Source: Corynebacterium canis (GTDB lineage: Bacteria > Actinomycetota > Actinomycetes > Mycobacteriales > Mycobacteriaceae). Taken from it: a stretch of DNA of 64,000 bases. The notes under the pieces are model-generated. The model saw nothing but the letters and a program-made list of their open reading frames with translations. It did not search any database and had not been told where the DNA came from. The position numbers were made by a program, and so were the translations under genes. This document shows positions 9,157 to 17,144 of the stretch, one piece after another. Every line of letters begins with the position of its first letter. Within the stretch, counting starts at the first letter, position 1. The stretch is from the NCBI RefSeq assembly GCF_030408595.1, contig NZ_CP047080.1, forward strand, positions 2,259,685 through 2,323,684, given 5' to 3'.

Positions 9157-9683
9157 CAGTCAGCTTCCCCTCCGCTATTCGGAAAGGCTTTCGGCCCGGT
9201 CGGCTTCGGCTCGTACGCCCCGCCCGCGTCGTACCAAGCCGCCAGCAGCTCGTTCTGGAGCGCGAACATTTCCTGTTCCTCGGCGGGCTCGACGTGATCA
9301 TAACCCAGCAGGTGCAGGCACCCGTGCACCACCAGCAGTGCAAGCTCGTGCCCGAGGGAATGCCCGGCGCGCTCCGCCTGCCCGGCCGCGAACTCGGGGC
9401 ACAGCACAATATCGCCGAGCATGGCGGGGCCAGGGTGCACGGCGTCGGGACGCCCGCCACCCGGGGTGAGCTCATCCATGGGGAAGCTCATCACGTCCGT
9501 GGGCCCCTCCAGGTCCAGCCATCGAACATGCAAATCGGCGATGGTATCAAGGTCCACGATATGGATCGCCGCCTCCGCGTCGCGGTGCACGTCCATGGCG
9601 GCCAGGGCGAAGCTGGCCACGTCCATCAATGCCTCTTCATTGATCCCCTCAATGCCGGATTCATTGAACACTTCGATGCTCAT
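9156..9683 (-). CDS. ybeY: Endoribonuclease YbeY
   Basis: Single-strand endoribonuclease that takes part in 16S rRNA 3' processing and ribosome quality control. The 175-residue protein carries the zinc-binding signature [11 protein letters not shown] (three histidines) near residues 119-129 and the upstream [10 protein letters not shown] strand typical of the family. The ATG at 9681-9683 overlaps the phoH stop (ATGA). The extra C-terminal tail ([16 protein letters not shown]) is low-complexity and not needed for the fold. Confidence 0.95.
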   Translation of the reverse strand: MSIEVFNESGIEGINEEALMDVASFALAAMDVHRDAEAAIHIVDLDTIADLHVRWLDLEGPTDVMSFPMDELTPGGGRPDAVHPGPAMLGDIVLCPEFAAGQAERAGHSLGHELALLVVHGCLHLLGYDHVEPAEEQEMFALQNELLAAWYDAGGAYEPKPTGPKAFPNSGGEAD

Positions 9684-10660
9684 CGCCCGTCCTTTTCGTA
9701 GCTTTCGTAAGCATCAACGATAGCCGCCACCAGGTTGTGCCGCACCACGTCCGCCGAGGTCAGCTCGCTAAAGTGGATGCCCTCCACGCCGCGCAAAATA
9801 TGCCGCGCCAAGCCCAGCCCGGATTTCTGCCCGCCCGGCAGATCCACCTGGGTGATATCCCCGGTGACCACCATTTTCGAACCGAACCCCAGCCTTGTCA
9901 AAAACATTTTCATCTGCGCCGGCGTGGTGTTTTGCGCCTCGTCCAAAATGATAAACGCATCGTTGAGCGTGCGTCCGCGCATATATGCGAGCGGCGCTAC
10001 CTCCACGATCCCGGCTTCCATCAGCTTCGGGATAATCTCCGGCTCCACCATGTCCCGCAGCGCATCGTGCAGCGGGCGCAGGTAGGGGTCGATTTTATCG
10101 GTGAGCGTGCCGGGCAAAAAGCCCAGCTTCTCCCCCGCCTCCACGGCCGGCCGCGTGAGGATAATGCGGTTGATGTGCTTATTGTTGAGCGCCTGCACGG
10201 CCTTGGCCATGGCAAGGTAGGTTTTGCCGGTTCCGGCGGGCCCCAAACCGAACACAATTGTGTGGTTATCGATGGCGTCAACGTATTCCTTTTGCCCCAG
10301 CGTTTTCGGGCGCACGGCCTTCCCGCGGCGCGTCACGATGTCCGCAGCCAGCACCTGCCGCACCGATTGCGGGGATTCCACGGTCACAATGTTCACGGCG
10401 TTTTTCACCGTGGACGGGCTGATCACGTGCCCGCGGCGGGCGATGGCCTGCAGCTCATCGAGCACGCGTTTGGCCCGCGCGACCTCGTGATCCGGCCCCG
10501 TTAAGGTTACGTTTGTGCCGCGCACAAAGACATCGCAGGCCAGCTGATTTTCCAGGGTGCGGAGGTTTTCGTCCGTAGTTCCCAACACCGTTTGGGCGTG
10601 TTCTTCGTCCAATTCGTACGGCTTGGTCAAAATTTGGGTGGGCTGTTCGTAAATTGGCAA
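9680..10660 (-). CDS. phoH: PhoH-like ATPase
   Basis: Cytosolic P-loop ATPase of the PhoH family, often linked to RNA metabolism through its constant neighbour ybeY. The 326-residue protein has an N-terminal KH-like segment (about 35-75), Walker A GPAGTGKT (140-147) and Walker [11 protein letters not shown]. The start is a rare TTG at 10658-10660, supported by AAGGA about 8 nt upstream and by homology beginning at LPIYEQPTQ; no ATG or GTG fits. It follows rsmE after 25 nt and overlaps ybeY by 4 nt. The molecular substrate is unknown for this family. Confidence 0.92.
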   Translation of the reverse strand: MPIYEQPTQILTKPYELDEEHAQTVLGTTDENLRTLENQLACDVFVRGTNVTLTGPDHEVARAKRVLDELQAIARRGHVISPSTVKNAVNIVTVESPQSVRQVLAADIVTRRGKAVRPKTLGQKEYVDAIDNHTIVFGLGPAGTGKTYLAMAKAVQALNNKHINRIILTRPAVEAGEKLGFLPGTLTDKIDPYLRPLHDALRDMVEPEIIPKLMEAGIVEVAPLAYMRGRTLNDAFIILDEAQNTTPAQMKMFLTRLGFGSKMVVTGDITQVDLPGGQKSGLGLARHILRGVEGIHFSELTSADVVRHNLVAAIVDAYESYEKDGR

Positions 10661-10685
10661 CGTGTTCCTTTCTCAGTGCCGAACT

Positions 10686-11426
10686 TTACCAGCGGTCCGT
10701 CAGCACACCCAGCGCCGACAACGCCACCAGCGCCGCACTCGCCGTACGCAATACTTCCGGGCCCAACCGCACGGCTTGCGCACCGGCTTCGGTAAAACGG
10801 GCCACCTCATCCGGGCTCAGGCCGCCTTCCGGGCCGATCACCAGCACCACCTCTGCGGCCGCACGATAGTTCAGGCTTGCGAATGGCACGGAGGCTTCCT
10901 CGTGCAGCAGCACCGCCACACCGTCGCCGCCCCGAATTAGCTCCGCCACCTCGGCGCTGGTAGCCAATTCGGTCACCTCGGGTACCGAAAACCTGCGCGA
11001 TTGCTTGGCCGCCGCCAGCGCCTGATTGCGCCACTTTGCCACCGCTTTTTCCGCCTTGCCGCCCCATTTAGCGATGCACCGCTCGGCCTGCCACGGCACA
11101 ATCCGATCCGCGCCGCCCTGCGTTGCCAAGTCCACGGCCAGCTCCGCACGCTCCGATTTTGGGATGGCCTGCACCACCGTGACCCGCGGCTTCCGCGCCC
11201 GCTTATCGACGCCCTCCCCTACCGAAACCCGCAGCTTATCCTTAGCGTCCACGGCGGTGACGGTGGCAATCACGCCGGTGCCGCGACCGTCGATAAGCAA
11301 AAATTGTTCGCCGATGGCCAGGCGCTTCACGGTGACCGCGTGGCGCGCCTCTGGGCCCGTGAATTCCACCTCGGTGCCGCGCGCGGGCAGCTCACCGCAA
11401 GACCACAGGAAAACGGGCAGCGACAT
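10686..11426 (-). CDS. rsmE: 16S rRNA m3U1498 methyltransferase RsmE
   Basis: SPOUT-class methyltransferase modifying N3 of U1498 in 16S rRNA. The 246-residue protein has an N-terminal PUA-like domain (about 1-75) and the C-terminal knotted SAM-binding domain with VVLVIGPEGGLSPDE and VRLGPEVLRTASAALVAL, which are diagnostic. The ATG overlaps the dnaJ stop as TGATG. Two near-copies of the core of the repeated 17-mer lie antisense and sense within it (11201-11214 and 11288-11298). Confidence 0.94.
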   Translation of the reverse strand: MSLPVFLWSCGELPARGTEVEFTGPEARHAVTVKRLAIGEQFLLIDGRGTGVIATVTAVDAKDKLRVSVGEGVDKRARKPRVTVVQAIPKSERAELAVDLATQGGADRIVPWQAERCIAKWGGKAEKAVAKWRNQALAAAKQSRRFSVPEVTELATSAEVAELIRGGDGVAVLLHEEASVPFASLNYRAAAEVVLVIGPEGGLSPDEVARFTEAGAQAVRLGPEVLRTASAALVALSALGVLTDRW

Positions 11427-12547
11427 CAGCGGCGGAACCGATTACGCAAACGGGTGAACAAACTTTCCTCTTCCTGCTGAGCGTCCTGGACGCGCACCTG
11501 GTCCTTACGATGCGCGCGCAACTTCCGCAGGTGCTCCTTCGATTGGGAATCCAAATCCCGCGGAATGATTACGTCCATATGTGCGACCATATCGCCGGAG
11601 CCCTCCGCCCGCAGGTGCGGCATGCCCGCGCCCGACAGGTTAATGCGATCGGCCGGTTGGGTGCCGGGGGCCACCTGGAAACGCAGCGGCTGGCCGTCCA
11701 AACCGGTGACCTCAAACTCGGTGCCCAAGGCGGCGTCCACCATCGGCAGGCGCACGGTCAGGTGCAGGTCATCGCCCTCACGCGTAAACACAGCATGCGG
11801 TTGGGTCATCACCTCCACATATAAATCGCCCGCGGGGCCGCCGCCATGGCCCACCTCGCCCTGGCCGGCCATGCGAATGCGCATTCCATCGCTAATGCCG
11901 GCAGGGACGTTTACCACCAAGTCACGCCGGGCCTTCACGCGGCCGTCGCCATGGCACTTCGTGCAGGGATCATCAATGATCTCGCCATAACCCTGGCACG
12001 CGGGGCACGGCCGGGAGGTCATCACATTGCCTAGGAAGGAACGCTGCACCTCATGCACCTCACCCGTGCCCCTACAATTCGTACAGGTATGCGCACGGGC
12101 TTTCGATTCCGAGCCGGTGCCTTCGCAATGGTCGCACAACACCGCGGTGTCCACCGTAATATTCTTTTTCACACCGGCAAACGCCTCTTCGAGCGTAATG
12201 CTGGTGCGCAGCAAAGCATCATCGCCCGGCTGCACCCGGGAACGCGGGCCCTGCGAGCGGCCGCCGCCAAAGAATGCCCCAAAAAGATCCTCGAACGGGC
12301 TGAAACCACCGGCGGCGGCGCCAGCGGATGGCTCCATCGGGTCGCCGCCCATATCCACAACGCGGCGCTTCTCCGGATTCGTGAGCACCTCATATGCCAA
12401 TGAAACCTCGCGGAACTTCTCCGCCGCCTCTTCGGTCCCATTCACATCCGGATGATACTTACGGGCAAGGCGCCGGTAAGCCTTCCGAATATCGGTTTCC
12501 GTCGCCGACCTGTCAACTCCGAGGATGCCGTAATAGTCACGAGCCAC
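11426..12547 (-). CDS. dnaJ2: Chaperone DnaJ (DnaJ2-type)
   Basis: Hsp40 co-chaperone that stimulates DnaK ATPase. The 373-residue protein has a J domain (residues 4-65, with HPD in KYHPDV), a Gly/Phe-rich linker, four CxxCxGxG zinc-finger repeats (CDHCEGTG, CTNCRGTG, CPACQGYG, CTKCHGDG) and the C-terminal substrate-binding barrels. The start is GTG at 12545-12547. In actinobacteria the hrcA-linked copy is the second DnaJ, separate from the dnaK-grpE-dnaJ1 operon, hence the symbol. It lies 54 nt downstream of hrcA and is probably co-transcribed with it. Confidence 0.95.
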   Translation of the reverse strand: MARDYYGILGVDRSATETDIRKAYRRLARKYHPDVNGTEEAAEKFREVSLAYEVLTNPEKRRVVDMGGDPMEPSAGAAAGGFSPFEDLFGAFFGGGRSQGPRSRVQPGDDALLRTSITLEEAFAGVKKNITVDTAVLCDHCEGTGSESKARAHTCTNCRGTGEVHEVQRSFLGNVMTSRPCPACQGYGEIIDDPCTKCHGDGRVKARRDLVVNVPAGISDGMRIRMAGQGEVGHGGGPAGDLYVEVMTQPHAVFTREGDDLHLTVRLPMVDAALGTEFEVTGLDGQPLRFQVAPGTQPADRINLSGAGMPHLRAEGSGDMVAHMDVIIPRDLDSQSKEHLRKLRAHRKDQVRVQDAQQEEESLFTRLRNRFRR

Positions 12548-12601
12548 GGTCTACTTCTAACTCCCTTATGAACTACTCAATGAACGTCAAGGCATTGTAG
12601 C

Positions 12602-13600
12602 CTACTGGCCAGCAAGTACCCGCCCTACATACTGTGCAACAGCCGAAACCTTCGACATTGTTCCCGAATAATCCATATAGTTCGGGCCCACCACGCCCAT
12701 GCCACCCAAGGTAGCACCCGTGGCCCCATAACCCGCAGCCACCACCGCGGCGCCGCGCAGCTCCTCATCCCCAATGCTCACCTGGACCTGGCCCACATTC
12801 TGGGCACTGGACAGCAGCTTCAACACCACCACCTGCTCCTCCAAGGCCTCAACCACGCTGGGCAAACCAGACGGGAACAGGTGCGAAGCACCCGAAAGGA
12901 TCAGCCGCTCGCTGGGCGCCTCCACCAAAGTTTCCACCAGCACCGTCGCACAGCGGATGGAGGCGTTGCGCAGGTCTGGCGGGGCGTCGACAGCCATGTC
13001 CGCCATCGCCACGCTCGCCTCCGCCAACGTCTTGCCAGACAAACGCCTGTTCAAATTGTCCTTGAGGCGCGCCACCTTCTCCGGGGCGAGCTGCTCACCC
13101 AACTCCACATTGCGCTGATCCACCCGGCCGGTGTCCGTGATCAGCACCAACAACAGCCGCGTGGGCGTTAACTCCACCACCTCGCAATGGCGCACCCGCG
13201 ACACCTTCAACGTGGGAAGCTGCACCACCGCCGCCTGGCGCGTCAATTGACTCAACAATTGCACGCTGCGGCGCAGCACATCCTCAAGGTCCACGCCCTG
13301 GTCGAGGAACGCAAGGATCGCGCGGCGCTCCGCCTTGGACAACGGCTTCACATCATGGATGGAATCCACAAAGGCCTGATAGCCCTTTTCCGTCGGAATG
13401 CGGCCCGAACTGGCGTGCTGTTGCACGATATAGCCCTCCGACTCCAGCACCGCCATATCGTTGCGGATCGTCGCCGAACTCACCCCCAGATTGTGGCGAT
13501 CCACCAGCGCCTTCGAACCCACCGGCTCCTGGGAAGAAATGTAATCGGCCACAATGGCGCACAGCACCTTATGGCGCCGCTGCTCAGTAGCACTAGACAC
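12602..13600 (-). CDS. hrcA: Heat-inducible transcription repressor HrcA
   Basis: Repressor of class I heat-shock genes that binds CIRCE operators and needs GroEL for activity. The 332-residue protein has the N-terminal winged helix ([18 protein letters not shown], with [18 protein letters not shown]) followed by GAF-like and dimerisation regions. GTG at 13598-13600 is chosen because AAAGGAG lies 8 nt upstream; the frame stays open to 13684 but without family similarity. No CIRCE sequence is visible in this window, so its targets (groES, groEL) are expected elsewhere. It heads the long minus-strand operon. Confidence 0.95.
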   Translation of the reverse strand: MSSATEQRRHKVLCAIVADYISSQEPVGSKALVDRHNLGVSSATIRNDMAVLESEGYIVQQHASSGRIPTEKGYQAFVDSIHDVKPLSKAERRAILAFLDQGVDLEDVLRRSVQLLSQLTRQAAVVQLPTLKVSRVRHCEVVELTPTRLLLVLITDTGRVDQRNVELGEQLAPEKVARLKDNLNRRLSGKTLAEASVAMADMAVDAPPDLRNASIRCATVLVETLVEAPSERLILSGASHLFPSGLPSVVEALEEQVVVLKLLSSAQNVGQVQVSIGDEELRGAAVVAAGYGATGATLGGMGVVGPNYMDYSGTMSKVSAVAQYVGRVLAGQ

Positions 13601-13707
13601 GCCAACGCTCCTTTCGCACAACGCTCCAACCTTTTCGCAACAGTCTACGCAGGTTCCCGACGCAACCTCGAACCCAAACCGCACTAGCCGAACAACCCAA
13701 GCCAGCC

Positions 13708-13713
13708 TAATCT
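13708..13713 (+). promoter_or_regulatory. -10 box of methyltransferase gene
   Basis: TAATCT lies 7 nt before the ATG at 13721, the spacing expected for a leaderless mRNA. No convincing -35 was seen. This argues for the second of two closely spaced ATG codons. Confidence 0.45.
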
Positions 13714-13720
13714 AATGCAC

Positions 13721-14578
13721 ATGGACACAGTCTCCCACACCCTCTTCTACCCACTATTCGGCCGCGCCACCGCCTCCCACAACTGGCCTGAGCTCTTCCC
13801 CGACCCCTGGGCGCGCCAAGCAGAAGAAATAGCGCGTGCGGAAGGAACCGCCGCCCAAGCCCTCGGCGGCTTTCCCGCCTTGGTGTACGGACTGCGCCAC
13901 CTCATGACCGTCACCAACGCCAAACGCTACCTGGAAACCCACCCCGGCGCAGCCGTAGTAAATATCGGCTGCGGATTGGATAGCCTCACCCAAGACCTAG
14001 CCGGCGAGGCGTGCACCATCTATAACCTCGACTTCCCGGACGTCATCGAACTACGCCACCGGTGGATCCCCAACGGGGAAAACGAAATCGACCTGCCTTA
14101 CTCGTTTACCGACCATGAGTGGATGAACCACGTCGACGCCAGCAAAGGCATCATCGCCATGGCACCCGGCGTGTTCTACTACATCGAAGTGGACGACGTG
14201 CGAGCCGCCGTCCAGGCCATGGCCGAACGATTCCCCGGCGGTCGGCTCTGCTACGAAAGCGAATCCCCGATAGTCATGACCGCCAGCGAAAAAGCCATCG
14301 CAAGGACGGGCACCCCCTGCAAAATGCCGTTCCGACTCAAAGACCCCTACACGCCGCGCACCTGGAGCGACAAGATCAGCAATGTTGAGGTTGAGTTCGA
14401 CTTCAGCAACTACCTGACCCCGCAGCAACGCCTCCAACTGGCTCGCGGATACCGCTTCGGTTTTGCCATGTTCAAACTTATCCGAGGCATGTACCAGGTC
14501 ACGATCGATTTCGCCGGAACCCCCGAAGGCCACAACACTGGCGAGGCTTCCGGCGCGGCCGTCGAAGCCGAGGAATAG
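13721..14578 (+). CDS. Class I SAM-dependent methyltransferase, LCM/TcmP-like O-methyltransferase
   Basis: Putative O-methyltransferase of the leucine carboxyl methyltransferase / polyketide O-methyltransferase group, 285 residues. Motif I is VVNIGCGLDSL around residue 80, followed by an acidic residue after the next strand (NLDFPDVIELR). Substrate is unknown. Two ATGs (13715 and 13721) are possible; the second fits a leaderless transcript. It is divergent from hrcA and the first gene of an interval that separates hrcA from hemW, which are neighbours in C. glutamicum as I remember; it is therefore probably accessory. Codon use looks like that of its neighbours. Confidence 0.75.
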   Translation: MDTVSHTLFYPLFGRATASHNWPELFPDPWARQAEEIARAEGTAAQALGGFPALVYGLRHLMTVTNAKRYLETHPGAAVVNIGCGLDSLTQDLAGEACTIYNLDFPDVIELRHRWIPNGENEIDLPYSFTDHEWMNHVDASKGIIAMAPGVFYYIEVDDVRAAVQAMAERFPGGRLCYESESPIVMTASEKAIARTGTPCKMPFRLKDPYTPRTWSDKISNVEVEFDFSNYLTPQQRLQLARGYRFGFAMFKLIRGMYQVTIDFAGTPEGHNTGEASGAAVEAEE

Positions 14579-15017
14579 ACATACTGCGGGTGGCTTTTCG
14601 CGCAGATCGATGGGCTATGCGCAACCTATCGACGGACGTGGCCTGCATTCCCTCCCGTACATAAAGGTTCGAACTTTCCCGAACCATTGGCCCTGTTAGA
14701 TCTGCCTCAGGCACATCTGACAGGGCAGGATCGGCGTCCTGCGGAAACGCAACCGCTCGATGGCCGGCATGTCGAATCTGCCTGAGCGCGGGAGCACGGC
14801 GCTTTTCCGCCCGTCGCTGGGCGAACGCGATTGGTGCACTAGCAACGCGTCGCACATTTGAAGCGCTGGAAAATCCTAGCCACCAGAGCACGACCTTGTA
14901 GCAACCACTCAAGTAATCCACCTGCTGGCAATCATGTTGTTTCCCCCGCAGCGGCGATCGGCATTATACCCCTTCGCGCCCCCGCGCGCCACCTTGTTGC
15001 CGCTGAAACCCTGTGTG
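14579..15017. other. Gene-free stretch with repeat copy
   Basis: About 440 nt without a supported gene. It contains a short stem GGTTCG-N8-CGAACC (14666-14685), the repeat copy at 14691-14795, and a GC-rich tail near 14960-14995. No terminator with a T-run was found after the methyltransferase. Confidence 0.5.
14691..14795 (+). repeat. Palindromic intergenic repeat, copy 1
   Basis: Starts with a 35-bp inverted repeat (14691-14725; 17-bp arms with two mismatches around a central C) whose core is ATCTGCCTCAGGCACAT, and ends with GTCGAATCTGCCTGAG. Over about 93 bp it aligns without gaps, at roughly three-quarters identity, with the reverse complement of 16612-16704, so it is a second, inverted copy of the same element. 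Confidence 0.75.
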
Positions 15018-15046
15018 CCTGTGGATAGTTTCAAGTTATCCACAGG
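15018..15046. repeat. Pair of inverted DnaA-box-like sites
   Basis: CCTGTGGATA, 9-nt spacer, TATCCACAGG: perfect 10-bp arms. The right half contains TTATCCACA (15036-15044), an exact match to the classical DnaA box; the left half on the other strand reads CTATCCACA, one mismatch. It lies 50 nt upstream of the DUF559-type gene. Confidence 0.6.
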
Positions 15047-15072
15047 TTGCTGGGGTGTGTGCGGGAAAACCC

Positions 15073-15078
15073 TAGGGT
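15073..15078 (+). promoter_or_regulatory. Possible -10 box of DUF559-type gene
   Basis: TAGGGT, with transcription expected near 15085, 12 nt before the ATG at 15097. The surrounding TAGGGTTTGTG recurs at 61700-61710 upstream of the HNH gene. Confidence 0.35.
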
Positions 15079-15096
15079 TTGTGCTGTTTTGGGGTT

Positions 15097-16083
15097 ATGC
15101 CTGGTGCTATGGGTTTGTTTCAGCGTCGCACCAAACTGCTTGACACCTCTTTCATCAACATCACTCGCCGGCTTGCGATGCCGCGTGGGTATTGTCGTGC
15201 GAGTCGGGAGGTGGAGTGGGGTTCGCGGTATCACCCGCAGCGCCTCGGGTTTGCCGCCCCGATCATGCTGCGGGCACGGGCGCATTTCACCCAAACCCCG
15301 AATGTCATTATCGGCGGCTGGGCCGCCGCAGCGTATGCCGGTTTGAAGTACTGGGTGGATGACGCCCACATCACCGTGCATGTGGCCAGTAATTTCCAAC
15401 GCAGCCACAGCGTGTTCGACGCCACCCGCCGCAGACTGCGGCCAGGCACCAGGGTATGGACACCGGATCAGGAACTACCCGGCATGCAGGTCGTCGCCCC
15501 CGAATACGCCCTGGTGGATTGCCTGATTGATCTGCAGCGCGACCGCCACTCCTGGTGGGTCTACCAAGTACCCAACCTTGCCAACTGGGAAGTCCGCGCC
15601 ATCCAGTTGATTGACGCGCTGCGCGCATGCACCACATTGAACTTTCAGCTGGTGCGTGACATCGCGCGGAATATTTTCAGCGCCCGCCAGCTGAAAAAAC
15701 TGCTGAACCTGTCCCGCACCGGTGCCCAGTCGCCCCCGGAAACCGTACTACGCCTGATTGCCGAGCAGCTGCGCCAACACCTGGAGGTGCAAATCCCGAT
15801 CTATAACTCCGGTGCGCTGGCAGACGATGGCACACCCCTGCTCACCGTGCTTGATTCCGGCTGGCCCGATATCCGCGTTGGTTTGTTCTACGACGGTGCC
15901 CACCACCTTCAACGCAGCCAACGTGACTACGATGCCAAAGTGTTGATCCGGCTACGCGAACTCGGCTGGGAACCACTACGTATCACCCACGGGCTGCTGC
16001 AAAAACCCCGCGAACTGATCACCACCCTGCGCCGCGCCATCCACCGCGCCGAAACCAACACCACACAACCACCCAAAACATAA
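15097..16083 (+). CDS. AbiEi/DUF559-type protein with restriction-endonuclease-like C-terminus
   Basis: Unknown function, 328 residues. The C-terminal 90 residues (LTVLDSGWPDIRVGLFYDGAHH, then QRDYDAKVLIRLRELGW) match the pattern of DUF559/Vsr-like nuclease folds in actinobacterial AbiEi-related proteins. The usual acidic residue before YDG is not obvious (LFYDG), so catalytic competence is uncertain. The N-terminal part has the IGGWAAAAYAGLKYW segment seen in these proteins. ATG 15097 is preferred, with GGGG 3 nt upstream; ATG 15109 is an alternative. No partner gene (AbiEii-type nucleotidyltransferase) is adjacent, so it is an orphan. Confidence 0.6.
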   Translation: MPGAMGLFQRRTKLLDTSFINITRRLAMPRGYCRASREVEWGSRYHPQRLGFAAPIMLRARAHFTQTPNVIIGGWAAAAYAGLKYWVDDAHITVHVASNFQRSHSVFDATRRRLRPGTRVWTPDQELPGMQVVAPEYALVDCLIDLQRDRHSWWVYQVPNLANWEVRAIQLIDALRACTTLNFQLVRDIARNIFSARQLKKLLNLSRTGAQSPPETVLRLIAEQLRQHLEVQIPIYNSGALADDGTPLLTVLDSGWPDIRVGLFYDGAHHLQRSQRDYDAKVLIRLRELGWEPLRITHGLLQKPRELITTLRRAIHRAETNTTQPPKT

Positions 16084-16127
16084 AGGCCGAAACCAAACAC
16101 CAAATCCTGACGCCGCCCCTTAACTGC

Positions 16128-16183
16128 CGAATCCTCACGGCTGAATCCTCACGGCCGAATCCGAACGGCAGATTTCTCACGGC
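16128..16183. repeat. 14-bp tandem repeat, four units
   Basis: CGAATCCTCACGGC, TGAATCCTCACGGC, CGAATCCGAACGGC and AGATTTCTCACGGC in head-to-tail order, starting 45 nt after the DUF559-type gene. Intergenic; the period is not a multiple of three. Confidence 0.85.
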
Positions 16184-16398
16184 GATCGTTCGCTGCACCT
16201 CAACTACCTCGGCTTTGTTTGCCGACCTGCCTTTGTTGCTGCGCGCCCACCACACCCCTGTAACCGGCACGGTGAAGCTCAATACTTTTCGGTGAGTCCG
16301 AAACCCGGCACACCCCGGCCCATTCTCACGCCGCGCCAGCCGCGCCACTTCCGTCTGCCCGCCACACCCCGCAGCTGAAGCGCCCCCTTTTCCCCGGC

Positions 16399-16552
16399 CA
16401 CGTACAATCTGCCTGGCTGCTGTCCTGCCTCGTCACATTTGCCTGGCTGCGCGGGATCTGCCTGGTTTTTGGGCCGAGTTTTCCTGGGGAAATGCGGCCG
16501 CGACGAATCTGCCTCAGGCAGATCTGTCGCGGGTGGAAAGACAGGCAGATCC
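16399..16552 (+). repeat. Palindromic intergenic repeat, copy A
   Basis: About 154 bp with ATCTGCCT-type motifs at 16407, 16437 (ATTTGCCT), 16456 and 16507, the palindrome ATCTGCCT-C-AGGCAGAT (16507-16523) inside longer imperfect arms, and a further AGGCAGAT 27 bp on (16543). It aligns without gaps to 16850-17003 at roughly three-quarters identity; the block TTTTTGGGCCGAGTTTTCCT is identical in both. Confidence 0.8.
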
Positions 16553-16611
16553 TCACCACCACACCAGGTGATGTGGCGAGGTGGAGGCCGGAATCGGCCC
16601 ACAAGCCTCGG

Positions 16612-16723
16612 TCAGGCAGATTCGACATGCCGGTCGTCGCACGATGGTGTTTCCGCAGGAACGCGAAACCGCCGTGTTACATCTGCCTCAGGCACATCTG
16701 CAACGGCAGAAAACCAGGCAGAT
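16612..16723 (-). repeat. Palindromic intergenic repeat, inverted copy
   Basis: Reverse-complement counterpart of 14691-14795 over about 93 bp, including the shared GCCGGCATGTCGAATCTGCC segment. It includes the palindrome GTTACATCTGCCT-C-AGGCACATCTGCAAC (16676-16704) and a following AGGCAGAT at 16716. Confidence 0.75.
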
Positions 16724-16849
16724 CCTCCACACCACCACCCCAATAAAAGGCCACTGAAGGCAACGCACTGTTACGCGCGATACGTTACGGCCGCCTTGAA
16801 CACGTTGAAACGACATCGATCACCAACCACCAAAGCCCGCACTCCACAG

Positions 16850-17003
16850 CCACGCACAATCTGCCTGGCAGCTCTTCGACCACGTCACATCTGCCTTGCT
16901 CCGCCGGATCTGCCTGATTTTTGGGCCGAGTTTTCCTGGGGAAACGCGCACGTGCGACATTTGCCTTAGGCAGATCTGACACGGCAGGAAAACCAGGCAG
17001 ATC
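16850..17003 (+). repeat. Palindromic intergenic repeat, copy B
   Basis: Direct copy of 16399-16552, 451 bp downstream. Its palindrome is ATTTGCCT-T-AGGCAGAT (16959-16975), and its 3' end runs into the 27-bp tandem array. Confidence 0.8.
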
Positions 17004-17057
17004 TGACACGGCAGGAAAACCAGGCAGATCTGACACGGCAAACACCGCAGGCAGATT
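16968..17057. repeat. 27-bp tandem repeat, about 3.3 units
   Basis: AGGCAGATCTGACACGGCAG plus seven further bases, starting at 16968, 16995 and 17022; a fourth partial unit begins at 17049 (AGGCAGATT). The first two units are identical and the third diverges at its end. The same 27-bp step from palindrome to next AGGCAGAT occurs in copy A (16516 to 16543). Confidence 0.9.
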
Positions 17058-17144
17058 CCGCGGGGCGGGCAATACGAACGCGGGCGGCCTACGCGGCATC
17101 GTATGCCACGTGCACTTGAGCGGCAAAGCCGCGTCGCTAATAAG

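Noticed and set aside
8263..9297. 344-codon plus-strand frame opposite the CNNM and ybeY genes
   Set aside because: Histidine- and glutamine-rich shadow translation with no ribosome binding site, opposite two well-supported genes.
12548..13714. CIRCE operator near hrcA or dnaJ
   Set aside because: I searched by eye for the TTAGCACTC / GAGTGCTAA pair around hrcA and dnaJ and found none.
15079..15096. TTG start 18 nt upstream for the DUF559-type gene
   Set aside because: It lies immediately after the probable -10 box, upstream of any plausible transcription start.
16968..17057. Possible CRISPR array
   Set aside because: Units are directly contiguous with no unique spacers, there are only about three, and no cas genes are present.
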